From positions 1-47,650 of the forward strand of contig JAEZXX010000079.1 of assembly GCA_023419535.1 (NCBI GenBank): DNA of 47,650 bases. Reading direction: 5' to 3'. The notes under the pieces were generated by a model. It had not been told where the DNA came from. It worked only from the letters and a program-made list of their open reading frames with translations, and did no database searches. Position numbers and translations under genes: made by a program. Positions 18,120 to 26,004 of the stretch are shown here, in pieces; the stretch's first letter is position 1; each line of letters starts with the position of its first letter. The stretch comes from Pseudomonadota bacterium. Its GTDB lineage: Bacteria; Pseudomonadota; Alphaproteobacteria; Rhizobiales; Rhizobiaceae.

Positions 18120-19868
18120 ATGATCCTCTTCGACCAGAACCGCCTTCCGCGCACGCTCGACGCCCTCCTGGACCGCTTCGAGGGACGGGCGGACCTTCAG
18201 GTCGACGCCTGGCTGTTCGAGGACGGGGCGGCGCGCCGGACGGCCGAAGACAGGCTCGCCGCCTCCGGCGTCCGGGCGCGCCTTCGATCGGCGTACAAGC
18301 CGCTGGTCCACGCCTTTCTGGAGGAGATCGACCTTTCGGGCGCCACCGGCGTCGAGATCGCCTATCCGGTGCAGGACGGGGCCGACCAGCGGCGTTTCCT
18401 GCGCGAGGCCTATCCGCTGGCCGGGCTGATCGCGCTCCCGATCGATTTCGGGCCCAGCAGGATCGCCGGGCTCGGTTACGAGGCGACCGTCCATTACGAC
18501 ACGCGGCCGCCCGAGACGACCGCGGTGGAGGCGCCGAACCGGAAGCACCGCGACCCGGCGGGCGCGACCGTCCTGTCCCCCACCGGCTGGCTGCGCGTCC
18601 GCCGAGGGGACGCCGTGGTGGAGGACGGTCGCCTTGAGACCGATTTCGAAAGCCTGTTCGAGGCCGGGATGCGCGTGCTCGGCGACCATGCCCGCAGCGC
18701 ATCGGAGCCCTTCTTCGAGGAATTGCGGATCGAGGCGCATCTGCCCTTCCGCGACCGGGCCCTGGGGGTGGGCGAGGAGCGGATCAGCCTGGCCGAAGCC
18801 CTGCACGAGGAGTTCTACTTCTCCGGCCTCGAGCTCCTGCAGGCGCGTGCGGGCCGAGCGGCCGGGGACCGCCGCTTCCGACCCGGGCGGATCGTCCCGG
18901 CGGTCGAGACGCGCGACGGCCCTCCCGGACTTCGCATCGAACTGCGCCCCTACGCCGCGCCGCCCGCCTCGCCCCGGCGTCCGCGCTGGACGCCCCTGGA
19001 GGCCGACGCGCCCTTGAACCGGGCCGAGGTCGAGCGCGCGTTGGCGCGGATCGGCGGCGAGGCCTTCTCCGGCCGGTCGGTCTGCGGGCGTCCGGTCGAG
19101 GGTCGCTACCGCGCGGGCCGCGAGGCCCCCGTCCTCGTCACGGGCGGCCAGCACGCCAACGAGCCGACCGGCATCGCCGGCGCGCTTCTGGCCGGCCACG
19201 TCCTCGCCGATCGGCCGGACGCCCATTTCGCGCTGATCCCCTTGGAGAATCCCGACGGCCACGCGCTGGCGGGCGAACTCGCCGAGACCCAGCCCCATCA
19301 CATGAACCACGCCGCGCGATACACCGCGCTCGGCGACGATCTGGAGTCCCGGGACGCCGCACCGCTCTTCGAGCGCGGGGCCCGCGAGGCGATCGTGGAG
19401 CGCATGCGTCCCGGCCTCCACGTCAATTGCCACGGCTATCCCGCGCACGAATGGACGCGTCCGCTGAACGGCTACCTGCCGCGCGGCTTCGAGGGCTGGA
19501 CGATGCCGAAGGGCTTCTTCCTGATCCTGCGCCACCATCCGGGCCGGGGCGCGGCGGCCCGGCGCCTGGCGCGGGAGGTGACGGAACGGCTCGCGCAGAT
19601 GCCGGATCTCGTCGCCCTCAACGAGCGCCAGATCGCGCTGCAGCGCGCGCATGGCGGCGAAGCGGGATCCGACCTGCTCGCCGGCTTCCCGGTGTCCGTC
19701 GTGGAGGACACGCGCCACCGCGTGCCCGTGACGCTCATCACCGAATTTCCCGACGAGACCGTCTATGGAGAGGCCTTCCGCCTCGGCGCCCGGGCGCAGG
19801 CCGCGGCCGTCCTCGCGGCCTACGAGAGCTGGCAGGCGATCGCGTCCGAGTTCGCCGCTGTCGGCTGA
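18120..19868 (+). CDS. M14-family zinc carboxypeptidase with unrecognised N-terminal region
   Basis: A 582-residue protein from the ATG at 18120; the open frame begins at 17883, but the extra residues look like non-coding sequence. The C-terminal part (about 320-580) is an M14 metallocarboxypeptidase. Zinc ligands are H345 and E348 in GGQHANEPTG and H438 in HVNCHGYP, NPDG is the loop at about 377-380, and the general-base Glu is about E542 in LITEFPDE. All catalytic positions are present, so it should be active on a peptide or amide C-terminus. The first 300 residues match no domain I recognise (conserved-looking EEFYFSGLELLQ and HLPFRDRALGVGEERISLAEAL). No signal peptide is seen, so it is probably cytoplasmic. 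It converges on the PhoQ-like kinase gene, four bases apart. Confidence 0.82.
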   Translation: MILFDQNRLPRTLDALLDRFEGRADLQVDAWLFEDGAARRTAEDRLAASGVRARLRSAYKPLVHAFLEEIDLSGATGVEIAYPVQDGADQRRFLREAYPLAGLIALPIDFGPSRIAGLGYEATVHYDTRPPETTAVEAPNRKHRDPAGATVLSPTGWLRVRRGDAVVEDGRLETDFESLFEAGMRVLGDHARSASEPFFEELRIEAHLPFRDRALGVGEERISLAEALHEEFYFSGLELLQARAGRAAGDRRFRPGRIVPAVETRDGPPGLRIELRPYAAPPASPRRPRWTPLEADAPLNRAEVERALARIGGEAFSGRSVCGRPVEGRYRAGREAPVLVTGGQHANEPTGIAGALLAGHVLADRPDAHFALIPLENPDGHALAGELAETQPHHMNHAARYTALGDDLESRDAAPLFERGAREAIVERMRPGLHVNCHGYPAHEWTRPLNGYLPRGFEGWTMPKGFFLILRHHPGRGAAARRLAREVTERLAQMPDLVALNERQIALQRAHGGEAGSDLLAGFPVSVVEDTRHRVPVTLITEFPDETVYGEAFRLGARAQAAAVLAAYESWQAIASEFAAVG

Positions 19869-19872
19869 CCGG

Positions 19873-21273
19873 TCACGCGCCGCGCGGGGCCGCCGCGTCC
19901 GCCGGGAACGCCACCGCGACGCGCAGACCACGCTCCTGCCGGTTCCCGATCGTCAGATCGAGGCCGTAGATGTCGGCGATCTCGCGCACGATCGAGAGGC
20001 CGAGCCCGGTGCCGGGCGTCGTCTCGTCGAGGCGCACGCCGCGCGTGGTCATGGCCCGGATGCGGGCCGGATCGACGCCCGGCCCGTCGTCCTCGACGAC
20101 GAGCGTCCCTGCGCCGCCCGTCCCCTCGTCCCAGCCGAGACGGACGCCGGCGGCCGCCCATTTGGCGGCGTTCTCCAGGAGATTGCCGGCGAGCTCGCGC
20201 AGATCCTGCGGGTCGATCGGCAGGCGACGCCCGGCCGGCAGACCCAGGGTCCAGTCCAGCCGCTCGCCGTCCGGCGTGCGCTTCAGCGTCCGCACCAGCG
20301 GCTCCAGCGTCGCGGTCAGATCGGCGTCCTCCTGGCGCAGCCCGGCATTGGCGGCGATGCGCGAGCGCGCCAGTTCGCGCTCCACATGGACGCGCATGGC
20401 CGCGACCAGCACCTCGACCTCCTCGCCGATCTCCCTCTCCCCGCGCTCCTTCAGGGTCAGCGCGTCGTTGGAGAGGACGGTCAGCGGGGTCTTGAGCCCG
20501 TGGGCGAGATCTCCGGCGCGCGCCCGCGCCTCGCTCAAGGCGCGGCCCTGCGCGTCGAGCAGCCGGTTGAGAGCCGCTTCCACCGGCGCGAACTCCTTCG
20601 GCAGGACGCCCTCGAGCCGCCCGCCGGGCATCCCGCCTTGGCGCTCGCGGATGCGGTCGAGCCCTGCGGTCAGCTGCGACAGGGGCCTGAGGCCGATCAC
20701 CAGCTGGGCGAGCGAGGCGGCCACCAGGAACAGCGCGAGGGCGACAAGGAAGGGCACGATGTCGAGCGCGAAGATCCGGCTCGCCTCGTCGAGCGGCGCC
20801 CGGTCGGCGGCCGCCACGATGCGCAGCGTCCGCGCGCCGGTCGGCGAGGAGACCATCACGTGCCGCTCGAAGGCGAGAAGCCGCGTTCCGGACGGACCCG
20901 CCAGCTCGTAGCGGAACTGGCTTTCGCCGGGGTCGAGATCGGCGGGCAGCGCCAGCGTCACGTCCCAGAGGGACTGCGAGCGCAGGACACGGCCGGTCCC
21001 CTCGTCCTCGATCTGCCAGTAGAGCCCGCCCAGCGCCTCCGAGAAGCGCGGATCGAAGCCGTCGGCGGGACGCTGAATCTCGCCATCCGGGGAGAAGGCG
21101 ACGGCGCCGGCCAGATTGGCGACGGCGTTGGACAGCTCGGCCTGGATCCGCCGCTCCAGATTGTCGGCGAAGAGCGAGATCAGGACGAGGCCGGCCAGCG
21201 CGAGCGCGGCCGGGACGACGGCGAGCGAGACGAGGAGGAACCGCGCGCGGATGGAAAGCGGACGCCGCCTCAT
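19873..21273 (-). CDS. PhoQ-like sensor histidine kinase
   Basis: A 466-residue membrane sensor kinase. Helix 1 is at about 12-35, followed by a periplasmic sensor of about 130 residues (40-165), helix 2 at about 172-195, a HAMP-like linker, HisKA with phospho-His H258 in GDLAHGLKTPLTVL (the PhoQ-type H-box, HGLKTP rather than HELRTP), and an HATPase with NLLENAAKWA, VVEDDGPGV and GTGLGLSIV. Its ATG overlaps the stop of the response regulator gene by four bases. The order PepSY gene - regulator - kinase points to a PhoPQ-like envelope or cation sensor, though the ligand cannot be inferred. The periplasmic region lacks an obvious acidic metal-binding cluster. Confidence 0.93.
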   Translation of the reverse strand: MRRRPLSIRARFLLVSLAVVPAALALAGLVLISLFADNLERRIQAELSNAVANLAGAVAFSPDGEIQRPADGFDPRFSEALGGLYWQIEDEGTGRVLRSQSLWDVTLALPADLDPGESQFRYELAGPSGTRLLAFERHVMVSSPTGARTLRIVAAADRAPLDEASRIFALDIVPFLVALALFLVAASLAQLVIGLRPLSQLTAGLDRIRERQGGMPGGRLEGVLPKEFAPVEAALNRLLDAQGRALSEARARAGDLAHGLKTPLTVLSNDALTLKERGEREIGEEVEVLVAAMRVHVERELARSRIAANAGLRQEDADLTATLEPLVRTLKRTPDGERLDWTLGLPAGRRLPIDPQDLRELAGNLLENAAKWAAAGVRLGWDEGTGGAGTLVVEDDGPGVDPARIRAMTTRGVRLDETTPGTGLGLSIVREIADIYGLDLTIGNRQERGLRVAVAFPADAAAPRGA

Positions 21274-21929
21274 GCCTCGCCGATCCGGTAGCCGTAGCCC
21301 CGGCGGGTGACGATCGCCTCGCGCCCGAGCTTGCGGCGCAGGCGCCCGACCAGCACCTCCACCGAATTCGATTCGCGCTCGAAATCCTGGGCGTAGAGAT
21401 GCTCGGTCAGCTCGATCTGGGAGACGTGGCGGTCGCGGTGCAGCGACAGGAAGTGGACGGCCCGGTATTCGAGCGGCGTCAGGTCGACCGGCATCCCGTC
21501 CTTCTGGACGGCACGCGTGCGCGGGTCGATCGACAGGCGTCCGGCCTCGATCACCGGGCTCGCCTGCCCCTGAGCCCGGCGGATCAGGGCGCGGAGGCGC
21601 GCCAGCAGCTCGGCCATCTGGAAGGGCTTGGGCAGATAGTCGTCGGCACCGGCATCGATGCCCTCGACGCGCTCCTGCCAGCTGCCCCGCGCCGTCAGGA
21701 TCAGGACGGGCAGGCCGCGCCCGGCCGCGCGCCAGCGCTTGAGCACCGAAAGCCCGTCGAGGCCCGGCAGGCCGAGGTCGAGGATCGCGGCGGCGAAATC
21801 CTCCTCCTCGCCCCGGAAGTGTCCCGCCTCGCCGTCCGCCTCGCGCTCGACGACATAGCCCGCGCGCGAAAGATGCTCGGCGACGTCGCGGGCGATCCGG
21901 GCATCGTCCTCCACGAGGAGAATGCGCAT
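21270..21929 (-). CDS. OmpR/PhoP-type response regulator
   Basis: A 219-residue transcription factor with an N-terminal receiver (E7-D8-D9 pocket, phospho-acceptor D51 in ILDLGLPGLDG, Lys in YLPKPFQ) and a C-terminal winged-helix domain (LTPLEYRAVHFLSLH, SNSVEVLVGRLRRKL, VTRRGYGYRI). Such regulators bind tandem direct repeats with about 11-bp spacing. Exactly that arrangement is present at 22270-22310, upstream of this operon. It lies between the PepSY gene (one-base overlap, TGATG) and the kinase gene (ATGA overlap), so the three genes form a tight operon that is probably self-regulated. Confidence 0.95.
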   Translation of the reverse strand: MRILLVEDDARIARDVAEHLSRAGYVVEREADGEAGHFRGEEEDFAAAILDLGLPGLDGLSVLKRWRAAGRGLPVLILTARGSWQERVEGIDAGADDYLPKPFQMAELLARLRALIRRAQGQASPVIEAGRLSIDPRTRAVQKDGMPVDLTPLEYRAVHFLSLHRDRHVSQIELTEHLYAQDFERESNSVEVLVGRLRRKLGREAIVTRRGYGYRIGEA

Positions 21930-22246
21930 CAGAAGCCGTCCACCTCGATCACCGCGCCGGTCGCGGCCTCCAGCTCGATCTCCAGGAGCCGGCCGTTCTC
22001 CTGAAGGATCTTGAACTCGTAAACGAACCCGCCGGGAACGTCGTCCTCCTCGTCGATCTCGACCTCCACGACCTTGCCCGGAAATGGCCCCTGCAGCGCT
22101 TCCAGGAGGTCGGAGAGGGGACGGACCTCGCCCCGCGCGACGGCCGCCGACAGGCGATCCATCTTGTCGTCGTCCGCCAGCGTGGGAGCCGGCAGAGCGA
22201 ACAGGGCGAGGGCGACGAGCACGGCGGGGGGAAGCGGGCGGATCAT
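21929..22246 (-). CDS. PepSY-like periplasmic protein, operon leader
   Basis: A 105-residue exported protein from the ATG at 22246; an in-frame TTG at 22255 is possible but weaker. A signal peptide (cleavage near TLADD) is followed by one PepSY-like unit: helix DRLSAAVARGEVRPLSDLLEALQ, then strands KVVEVEIDEED, FVYEFKILQENGRLLEIELEAATGAVIEVDG. PepSY proteins next to two-component systems are thought to act as periplasmic inhibitors or modulators of the sensor or of peptidases. Its stop overlaps the response regulator start by one base. A second PepSY-like gene is divergent on the other side of the operator array. Confidence 0.86.
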   Translation of the reverse strand: MIRPLPPAVLVALALFALPAPTLADDDKMDRLSAAVARGEVRPLSDLLEALQGPFPGKVVEVEIDEEDDVPGGFVYEFKILQENGRLLEIELEAATGAVIEVDGF

Positions 22247-22269
22247 CCGCGACAAGCTAGGGCGCCCGA

Positions 22270-22310
22270 GCTGACATTCCGCTGACGTCGACCGTCAGCC
22301 AAGGCTCAGC
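22270..22310. promoter_or_regulatory. Symmetric array of four GCTGA boxes, probable response-regulator operator
   Basis: The layout is GCTGAC (22270-22275), N5, GCTGAC (22281-22286), N7, GTCAGC (22294-22299), N5, CTCAGC (22305-22310). Each pair is a direct repeat at 11-bp spacing, typical for dimers of OmpR/PhoP regulators, and the pairs mirror each other around 22290. One pair therefore faces each of the two divergent PepSY-like genes. The block sits in the 139-bp intergenic region, 24 bp from the minus-strand ATG and 75 bp from the plus-strand ATG. That the regulator encoded at 21270-21929 binds here is an inference. Confidence 0.78.
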
Positions 22311-22385
22311 GCGGCGCGGCTAGAAGGCTCCCATCGAAACGGCGAACCCCGCCGCTTCACGTCGACCCGATAGGAGACAGACCCC

Positions 22386-22685
22386 ATGAAGACGACCGTT
22401 CTCGCCCTCGCCGCCGCCTTCGCCGGCCTCACCGCCACCGCGGCTTTCGCCGACGACCATCGCGGCCATGGCCGCGGCGACGACCGCCCGTGCGGCAACG
22501 TGCCGGTCCAGAACTGGATGAGCGAGGCGCAGCTGCGCGAGCGCCTGGCCCCGCTGAACCTGCAGATCGAGGAGATCGACATCGACGACGGCTGCTACGA
22601 GGTCGAGGTCCGCAATTCCGACAACCGCAAGCTGGAGATCCTCTTCCACCCGGAGACGGGCGAGCAGGTCCGCATCGACGGCTGA
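22386..22685 (+). CDS. PepSY-like periplasmic protein
   Basis: A 99-residue exported protein with a signal peptide (cleavage after AAFA), a short His/Asp/Gly-rich linker, then a single PepSY-like fold: helix NWMSEAQLRERLAPLNLQ, strands IEEIDIDDGCYEVEVRNSD and KLEILFHPETGEQVRIDG. Two Cys (in RPCGNVP and DGCYE) could form a disulfide. The ATG is preceded by ATAGGAGACAGACCCC, a good ribosome site. It is divergent from the PepSY-regulator-kinase operon and shares the repeat array at 22270-22310 with it, so it is probably a target of that system. An intrinsic terminator follows. Confidence 0.88.
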   Translation: MKTTVLALAAAFAGLTATAAFADDHRGHGRGDDRPCGNVPVQNWMSEAQLRERLAPLNLQIEEIDIDDGCYEVEVRNSDNRKLEILFHPETGEQVRIDG

Positions 22686-22705
22686 TCGCAGAGATCGCGA
22701 TGAAC

Positions 22706-22738
22706 AAGGCGGGTTCCCTCGCGGGGGCCCGCCCTTTT
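22706..22738 (+). terminator. Intrinsic terminator after PepSY gene
   Basis: Stem GGCGGG (22708-22713) pairs with CCCGCC (22728-22733), with a GC-rich loop, followed by CTTTT. It lies just downstream of the plus-strand PepSY gene and before the convergent end of the AraC gene. Confidence 0.75.
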
Positions 22739-22761
22739 CGTGCCTGGAAACCGGCGATGCG

Positions 22762-23730
22762 TCAGCCCGCGGCGGCCGCCTCCTGCCGGACCCTGCCCGG
22801 CGGAGCCCCGACCACCCGCTTGAAGGCGCGGCTGAACGCGGCCTCCGATTCGTAGCCCAGGCGCCGCCCGGCTTCGGAGACGCGCATGCGGTCGCGCGCG
22901 ATCCACTGGCGCGCCTGATGCATGCGCACCTGCGTCACGTAGCGGGCCGGCGAGACGCCGACGCTCGCCTGGAACTTGGCCGCAAAGCCCGAGCGCGAGA
23001 CGCCCATCAGGCCGGCGAGGTCGGCGACGCTCCAGTCGCGCTCCGGTTCGGCATGGATGGCGACGAGCACGCGCCCGACCTGAGGATCGCGCACCGCCGC
23101 GATCCAGCCGGCCGAATTCCCGCAGCCGTGCTCGACCCAGGCGCGGATGATCTGCGCCGCCATGACGTCGGCGAGCCGTGCCAGGATCCCGCTCGCCCCG
23201 ACGCGGTTCAGCGCGCATTCGGCGATCATGGCCTCCAACAGATGCGGAATGGTCGGCTCGGCGAGCATCAGCTCCTTGGCGCGCATCACGTCCGGCATCA
23301 TCCGCAGGAGAGGGTGCAGCCCGTCGAGATTGAAGCGCATCGATCCGCAGAAGAGGACGCAGGTTCCGTCCTCGCCCGAGCCCCCCGCCTCGTAGTCGTA
23401 GACGCGCTCGCAGATCGACAGGCAGTCGCGGCGCGGAAAGGCGCGCGGCGCGACGTGCGGCGCGCTCGCCAGCGTGTGCGCGGCACCGCGCGGCACCAGC
23501 ACCGCGTCGCCCGCCGAAAGCGCGCTCCAGTCCCCGTCCGGCCCGAGCAGCCAGCAGCCCCGACCCGCGACGAAGTGGAAATGCGCGTGCTCCTGCGCCG
23601 GATAGTGGAAGGCCCAGTCGCCGGTCATGCGGCAGCGGCCGTATTCCACGCCGTCGAGGCGCAGGCCGCGGAGCATGTCGGTCAGCGCATCGGCGCCGGC
23701 GGGCGAAGATTTGGACGTTCGGTCAAGCAT
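22762..23730 (-). CDS. AraC-family transcriptional regulator (cupin N-terminal domain)
   Basis: A 322-residue regulator. The N-terminal half is a cupin-type effector domain of the AraC_binding/cupin_6 type: EHAHFHFVAGRGCWLLGPDG, LSAGDAVLVPRGAAHTLAS, then GTCVLFCGSMRF. The C-terminal half is a double helix-turn-helix AraC domain: DWSVADLAGLMGVSRSGFAAKFQASVG, then RVSEAGRRLGYESEAAFSRAFKRVVGAPPG. It is divergent from an MFS efflux-type gene 83 bp away, the usual layout for a regulator that controls its neighbour. The inducer is unknown. Cupin_6 AraC regulators often respond to drugs or small metabolites exported by the adjacent pump. Confidence 0.93.
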   Translation of the reverse strand: MLDRTSKSSPAGADALTDMLRGLRLDGVEYGRCRMTGDWAFHYPAQEHAHFHFVAGRGCWLLGPDGDWSALSAGDAVLVPRGAAHTLASAPHVAPRAFPRRDCLSICERVYDYEAGGSGEDGTCVLFCGSMRFNLDGLHPLLRMMPDVMRAKELMLAEPTIPHLLEAMIAECALNRVGASGILARLADVMAAQIIRAWVEHGCGNSAGWIAAVRDPQVGRVLVAIHAEPERDWSVADLAGLMGVSRSGFAAKFQASVGVSPARYVTQVRMHQARQWIARDRMRVSEAGRRLGYESEAAFSRAFKRVVGAPPGRVRQEAAAAG

Positions 23731-23813
23731 GATGGCGTTCCTAGCATGGAAACGCCAACACCGCGAGACTAGCTTCGGCGAACCCCTTCAGCCCGATCCG
23801 GGACCTCGATTCC

Positions 23814-25022
23814 ATGTCCGACACGCTGTGCACGCCCGCTCTCGCGGCGCCTTCGCTGGACGCGCCCCGCGCCGCCTGGGCCGCCGTCTTCTCGCTTTCC
23901 TTCGGGGTCTTCGGCCTCGTCACGGCCGAATTCCTGCCCGTCAGCCTGCTCACGCCGATGGCCGCAGAACTCGGCGTCTCCAACGGCGCGGTCGGTCAGG
24001 CGATCACGGCGACCGCCGTCGTCGCGGCCTTCGCCGGCCCGCTGCTCGTGCTCTTCTCCGGGCGGCTCGACCGGCGGGCGATCGTCTGGGCGCTGATGGC
24101 GCTCCTCGTCGCGTCCAGCGTGCTTTCGGCCTTCGCGACGAACATCGCGGTCCTCCTGGTCGCCCGCGCGCTGCTCGGCTTCGCGCTCGGCGGCTTCTGG
24201 GCGATGATGACGGCGCTGGCGCTGCGACTCGTGCCCTCCCCCGACGTCCCGCGCGCCATGTCGATCATCGTCATGGGCGTTTCGGTCGCCACCGTCTTCG
24301 CCGCTCCGCTGGGCGCCTTCCTCGGCGAACTCTGGGGCTGGCGGGCGACCTTCCTGGCCGCCGCCGGTCTCGGCATCGCCTCGCTTCTCGTGCAGCTCGT
24401 CGTCCTGCCGCCGCTGCCCTCGGCCGGCGCGCCGACCCTCGCCTCGTTCAAGGCCGCGCTCTCGCGCCGCGCCGTTCTCATCGGCTTCGCGACGGTCCTC
24501 ATCGTGGTGTCGGGGCATTTCGCCGGGTTCACCTTCATCCGTCCCTATCTGGAGAGCGTGCCGCAGCTTGAGGTGTCGACGATCTCGCTGGCGCTCCTCG
24601 CCTTCGGCCTCGGCGGCTTCCTCGGCAATCTCGCGGCCGGCGCCATCGCGGCGCGCAGCCCGGCTGTCGCGGCGGGTGCCGCCTCGCTCCTCATCGGCGC
24701 GGCGGCACTCATCCTCGTCCTCTACGGGGCCTCGCCGGAGGTGGCGTTCATGGCGACCGCGCTGTGGGGCTTCGCCTTCGGCGGCTTCCCGGTCGCGGCC
24801 TCCATCTGGAACGCGCGCGCCGCGCCCGAACTGGCAGAGCCCTCCGGCGCGCTCCTGTCGTCGTCCTTCCAGGTGGCGATCGCGAGCGGCGCCGTCGTCG
24901 GCGGCCTCCTGATCGACGGGGTCGGGCCGCTCGGCGTCATCGTCTACGCCGCGGTCGCGGTCGTCCTCGGGGCCGCGGTCATGCTGGTGCTCGGCCGCGC
25001 GGTGGAACGGGCGAGGAGCTGA
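23814..25022 (+). CDS. MFS transporter, DHA1 drug/nucleoside efflux type
   Basis: A 402-residue 12-helix major facilitator. Helix 1 carries FGLVTAEFLPVSLLTPMAAELGVS, a typical start for the sugar/purine efflux group (YdhP, NepI, SotB relatives). It is followed by VGQAITATAVVAAFAGPLL, FSGRLDRR in the 2-3 loop, ARALLGFALGGFWAMMTALALRLV in helix 4, and GAFLGELWGWRATFLAAAGLG in helix 5, the antiporter motif C region. It is probably a proton-coupled exporter of a small metabolite or drug. The AraC gene is divergent and may sense the substrate. It ends four bases before the convergent yjfF-like gene. Confidence 0.9.
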   Translation: MSDTLCTPALAAPSLDAPRAAWAAVFSLSFGVFGLVTAEFLPVSLLTPMAAELGVSNGAVGQAITATAVVAAFAGPLLVLFSGRLDRRAIVWALMALLVASSVLSAFATNIAVLLVARALLGFALGGFWAMMTALALRLVPSPDVPRAMSIIVMGVSVATVFAAPLGAFLGELWGWRATFLAAAGLGIASLLVQLVVLPPLPSAGAPTLASFKAALSRRAVLIGFATVLIVVSGHFAGFTFIRPYLESVPQLEVSTISLALLAFGLGGFLGNLAAGAIAARSPAVAAGAASLLIGAAALILVLYGASPEVAFMATALWGFAFGGFPVAASIWNARAAPELAEPSGALLSSSFQVAIASGAVVGGLLIDGVGPLGVIVYAAVAVVLGAAVMLVLGRAVERARS

Positions 25023-25026
25023 CGGT

Positions 25027-26004
25027 TCAGGCGTGGGCGCCGGCCGGGTTCCTCCGCTCCGAGACCATCGTCACGATCCGCTGCAGGACGATGAAGGCGA
25101 AGAGCAGGAGCCCGATCACGATCTTCGTCCACCAGGAGGAGAGCGTGCCGTCGAAGACGATGTAGGTCTGGATCAGGCCCATGATGAGGATGCCGACGAA
25201 GGTGCCGGCGACGAGCCCCGAGCCGCCCGTCAGGAGCGTGCCGCCGATGACCACGGCGGCGATGGCGTCGAGTTCAACGCCGACCGTCGCCAGCGAATAG
25301 CCGGCCGAGGTGTAGAGCGTGTAGACGATGCCCGACAGCCCGGCGAGGAAGCCGGACACGGCGTAGATGCCGACCGTCGTCGCCCCGATCGGCACGCCCA
25401 TCAGCTCGGCCGACTGCGCGCTGCCGCCGATGGCGTAGACGTTCGCCCCGAAGCGCGTGCGGCGCGCCACGATCGCGGCGACGACGAAGACGACGAGCAT
25501 GATCATCGCGACCATGGTCAGCCGCCCTCCCCCCGGCACGCGGAAGAAGACGTTGCCGATGGCGCGGAAGGCCTCGTCGTCGACCGGCACCGACTGGGTG
25601 GACAGGAGGAACGCCGCGCCGCGGGCGAGGAACATGCCCGCGAGCGTGACGACGAAGGCCGGCATCTTCAGGACGTGGATCGTCAGCCCCATCAGCGCGC
25701 CGAAGGCCGTGGTCACGAGGAGCGCCAGGGGCAGCACCACGCCCGTCGGCACGCCCTCGCGCAGGAGCACGGCGAGGAGGACGCTGGTGAAGGCGATCAC
25801 AGAGCCGATGGAGAGATCGATGCCGCCCGAGAGGATCACGAAGGTCATGCCGACCGCCGCGATGCCGAGAAAGGCGTTGTCGGTGAGGAGATTGCCGAGA
25901 ACGCGGGTCGAGAGCATCGCCGGGAACTGCCAGATGCAGATCGCGTAGGCGAGGAGGAAGACGCCGAGCGTGATGAGGAAGGGCAGCGTTCGCGTGTTGA
26001 TCAC
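25027..26004 (-). CDS. yjfF: Sugar ABC transporter permease (YjfF-like)
   Basis: A 325-residue inner-membrane permease of the ribose/galactofuranose importer class (CUT2). The GTG start at 26004 overlaps the preceding permease stop (GTGA). Features are LGIAAVGMTFVILSGGIDLSIGSVIAF (the CUT2 permease signature), VTLAGMFLARGAAFLLS, FGANVYAIGGSAQSAELMGVPI and LDAIAAVVIGGTLLTGGSG, with about ten helices. It is the last gene of ytfQ-ytfR-ytfT-yjfF, the same order as the E. coli galactofuranose importer. Substrate assignment is by order and family resemblance only. Confidence 0.9.
   Translation of the reverse strand: MINTRTLPFLITLGVFLLAYAICIWQFPAMLSTRVLGNLLTDNAFLGIAAVGMTFVILSGGIDLSIGSVIAFTSVLLAVLLREGVPTGVVLPLALLVTTAFGALMGLTIHVLKMPAFVVTLAGMFLARGAAFLLSTQSVPVDDEAFRAIGNVFFRVPGGGRLTMVAMIMLVVFVVAAIVARRTRFGANVYAIGGSAQSAELMGVPIGATTVGIYAVSGFLAGLSGIVYTLYTSAGYSLATVGVELDAIAAVVIGGTLLTGGSGLVAGTFVGILIMGLIQTYIVFDGTLSSWWTKIVIGLLLFAFIVLQRIVTMVSERRNPAGAHA

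Noticed and set aside
14582..18637. A 1351-residue open frame antisense to the hybrid kinase
   Set aside because: It has low-complexity Arg/Ala/Gly/Asp composition with no recognisable domain, and the kinase on the other strand is unmistakable.
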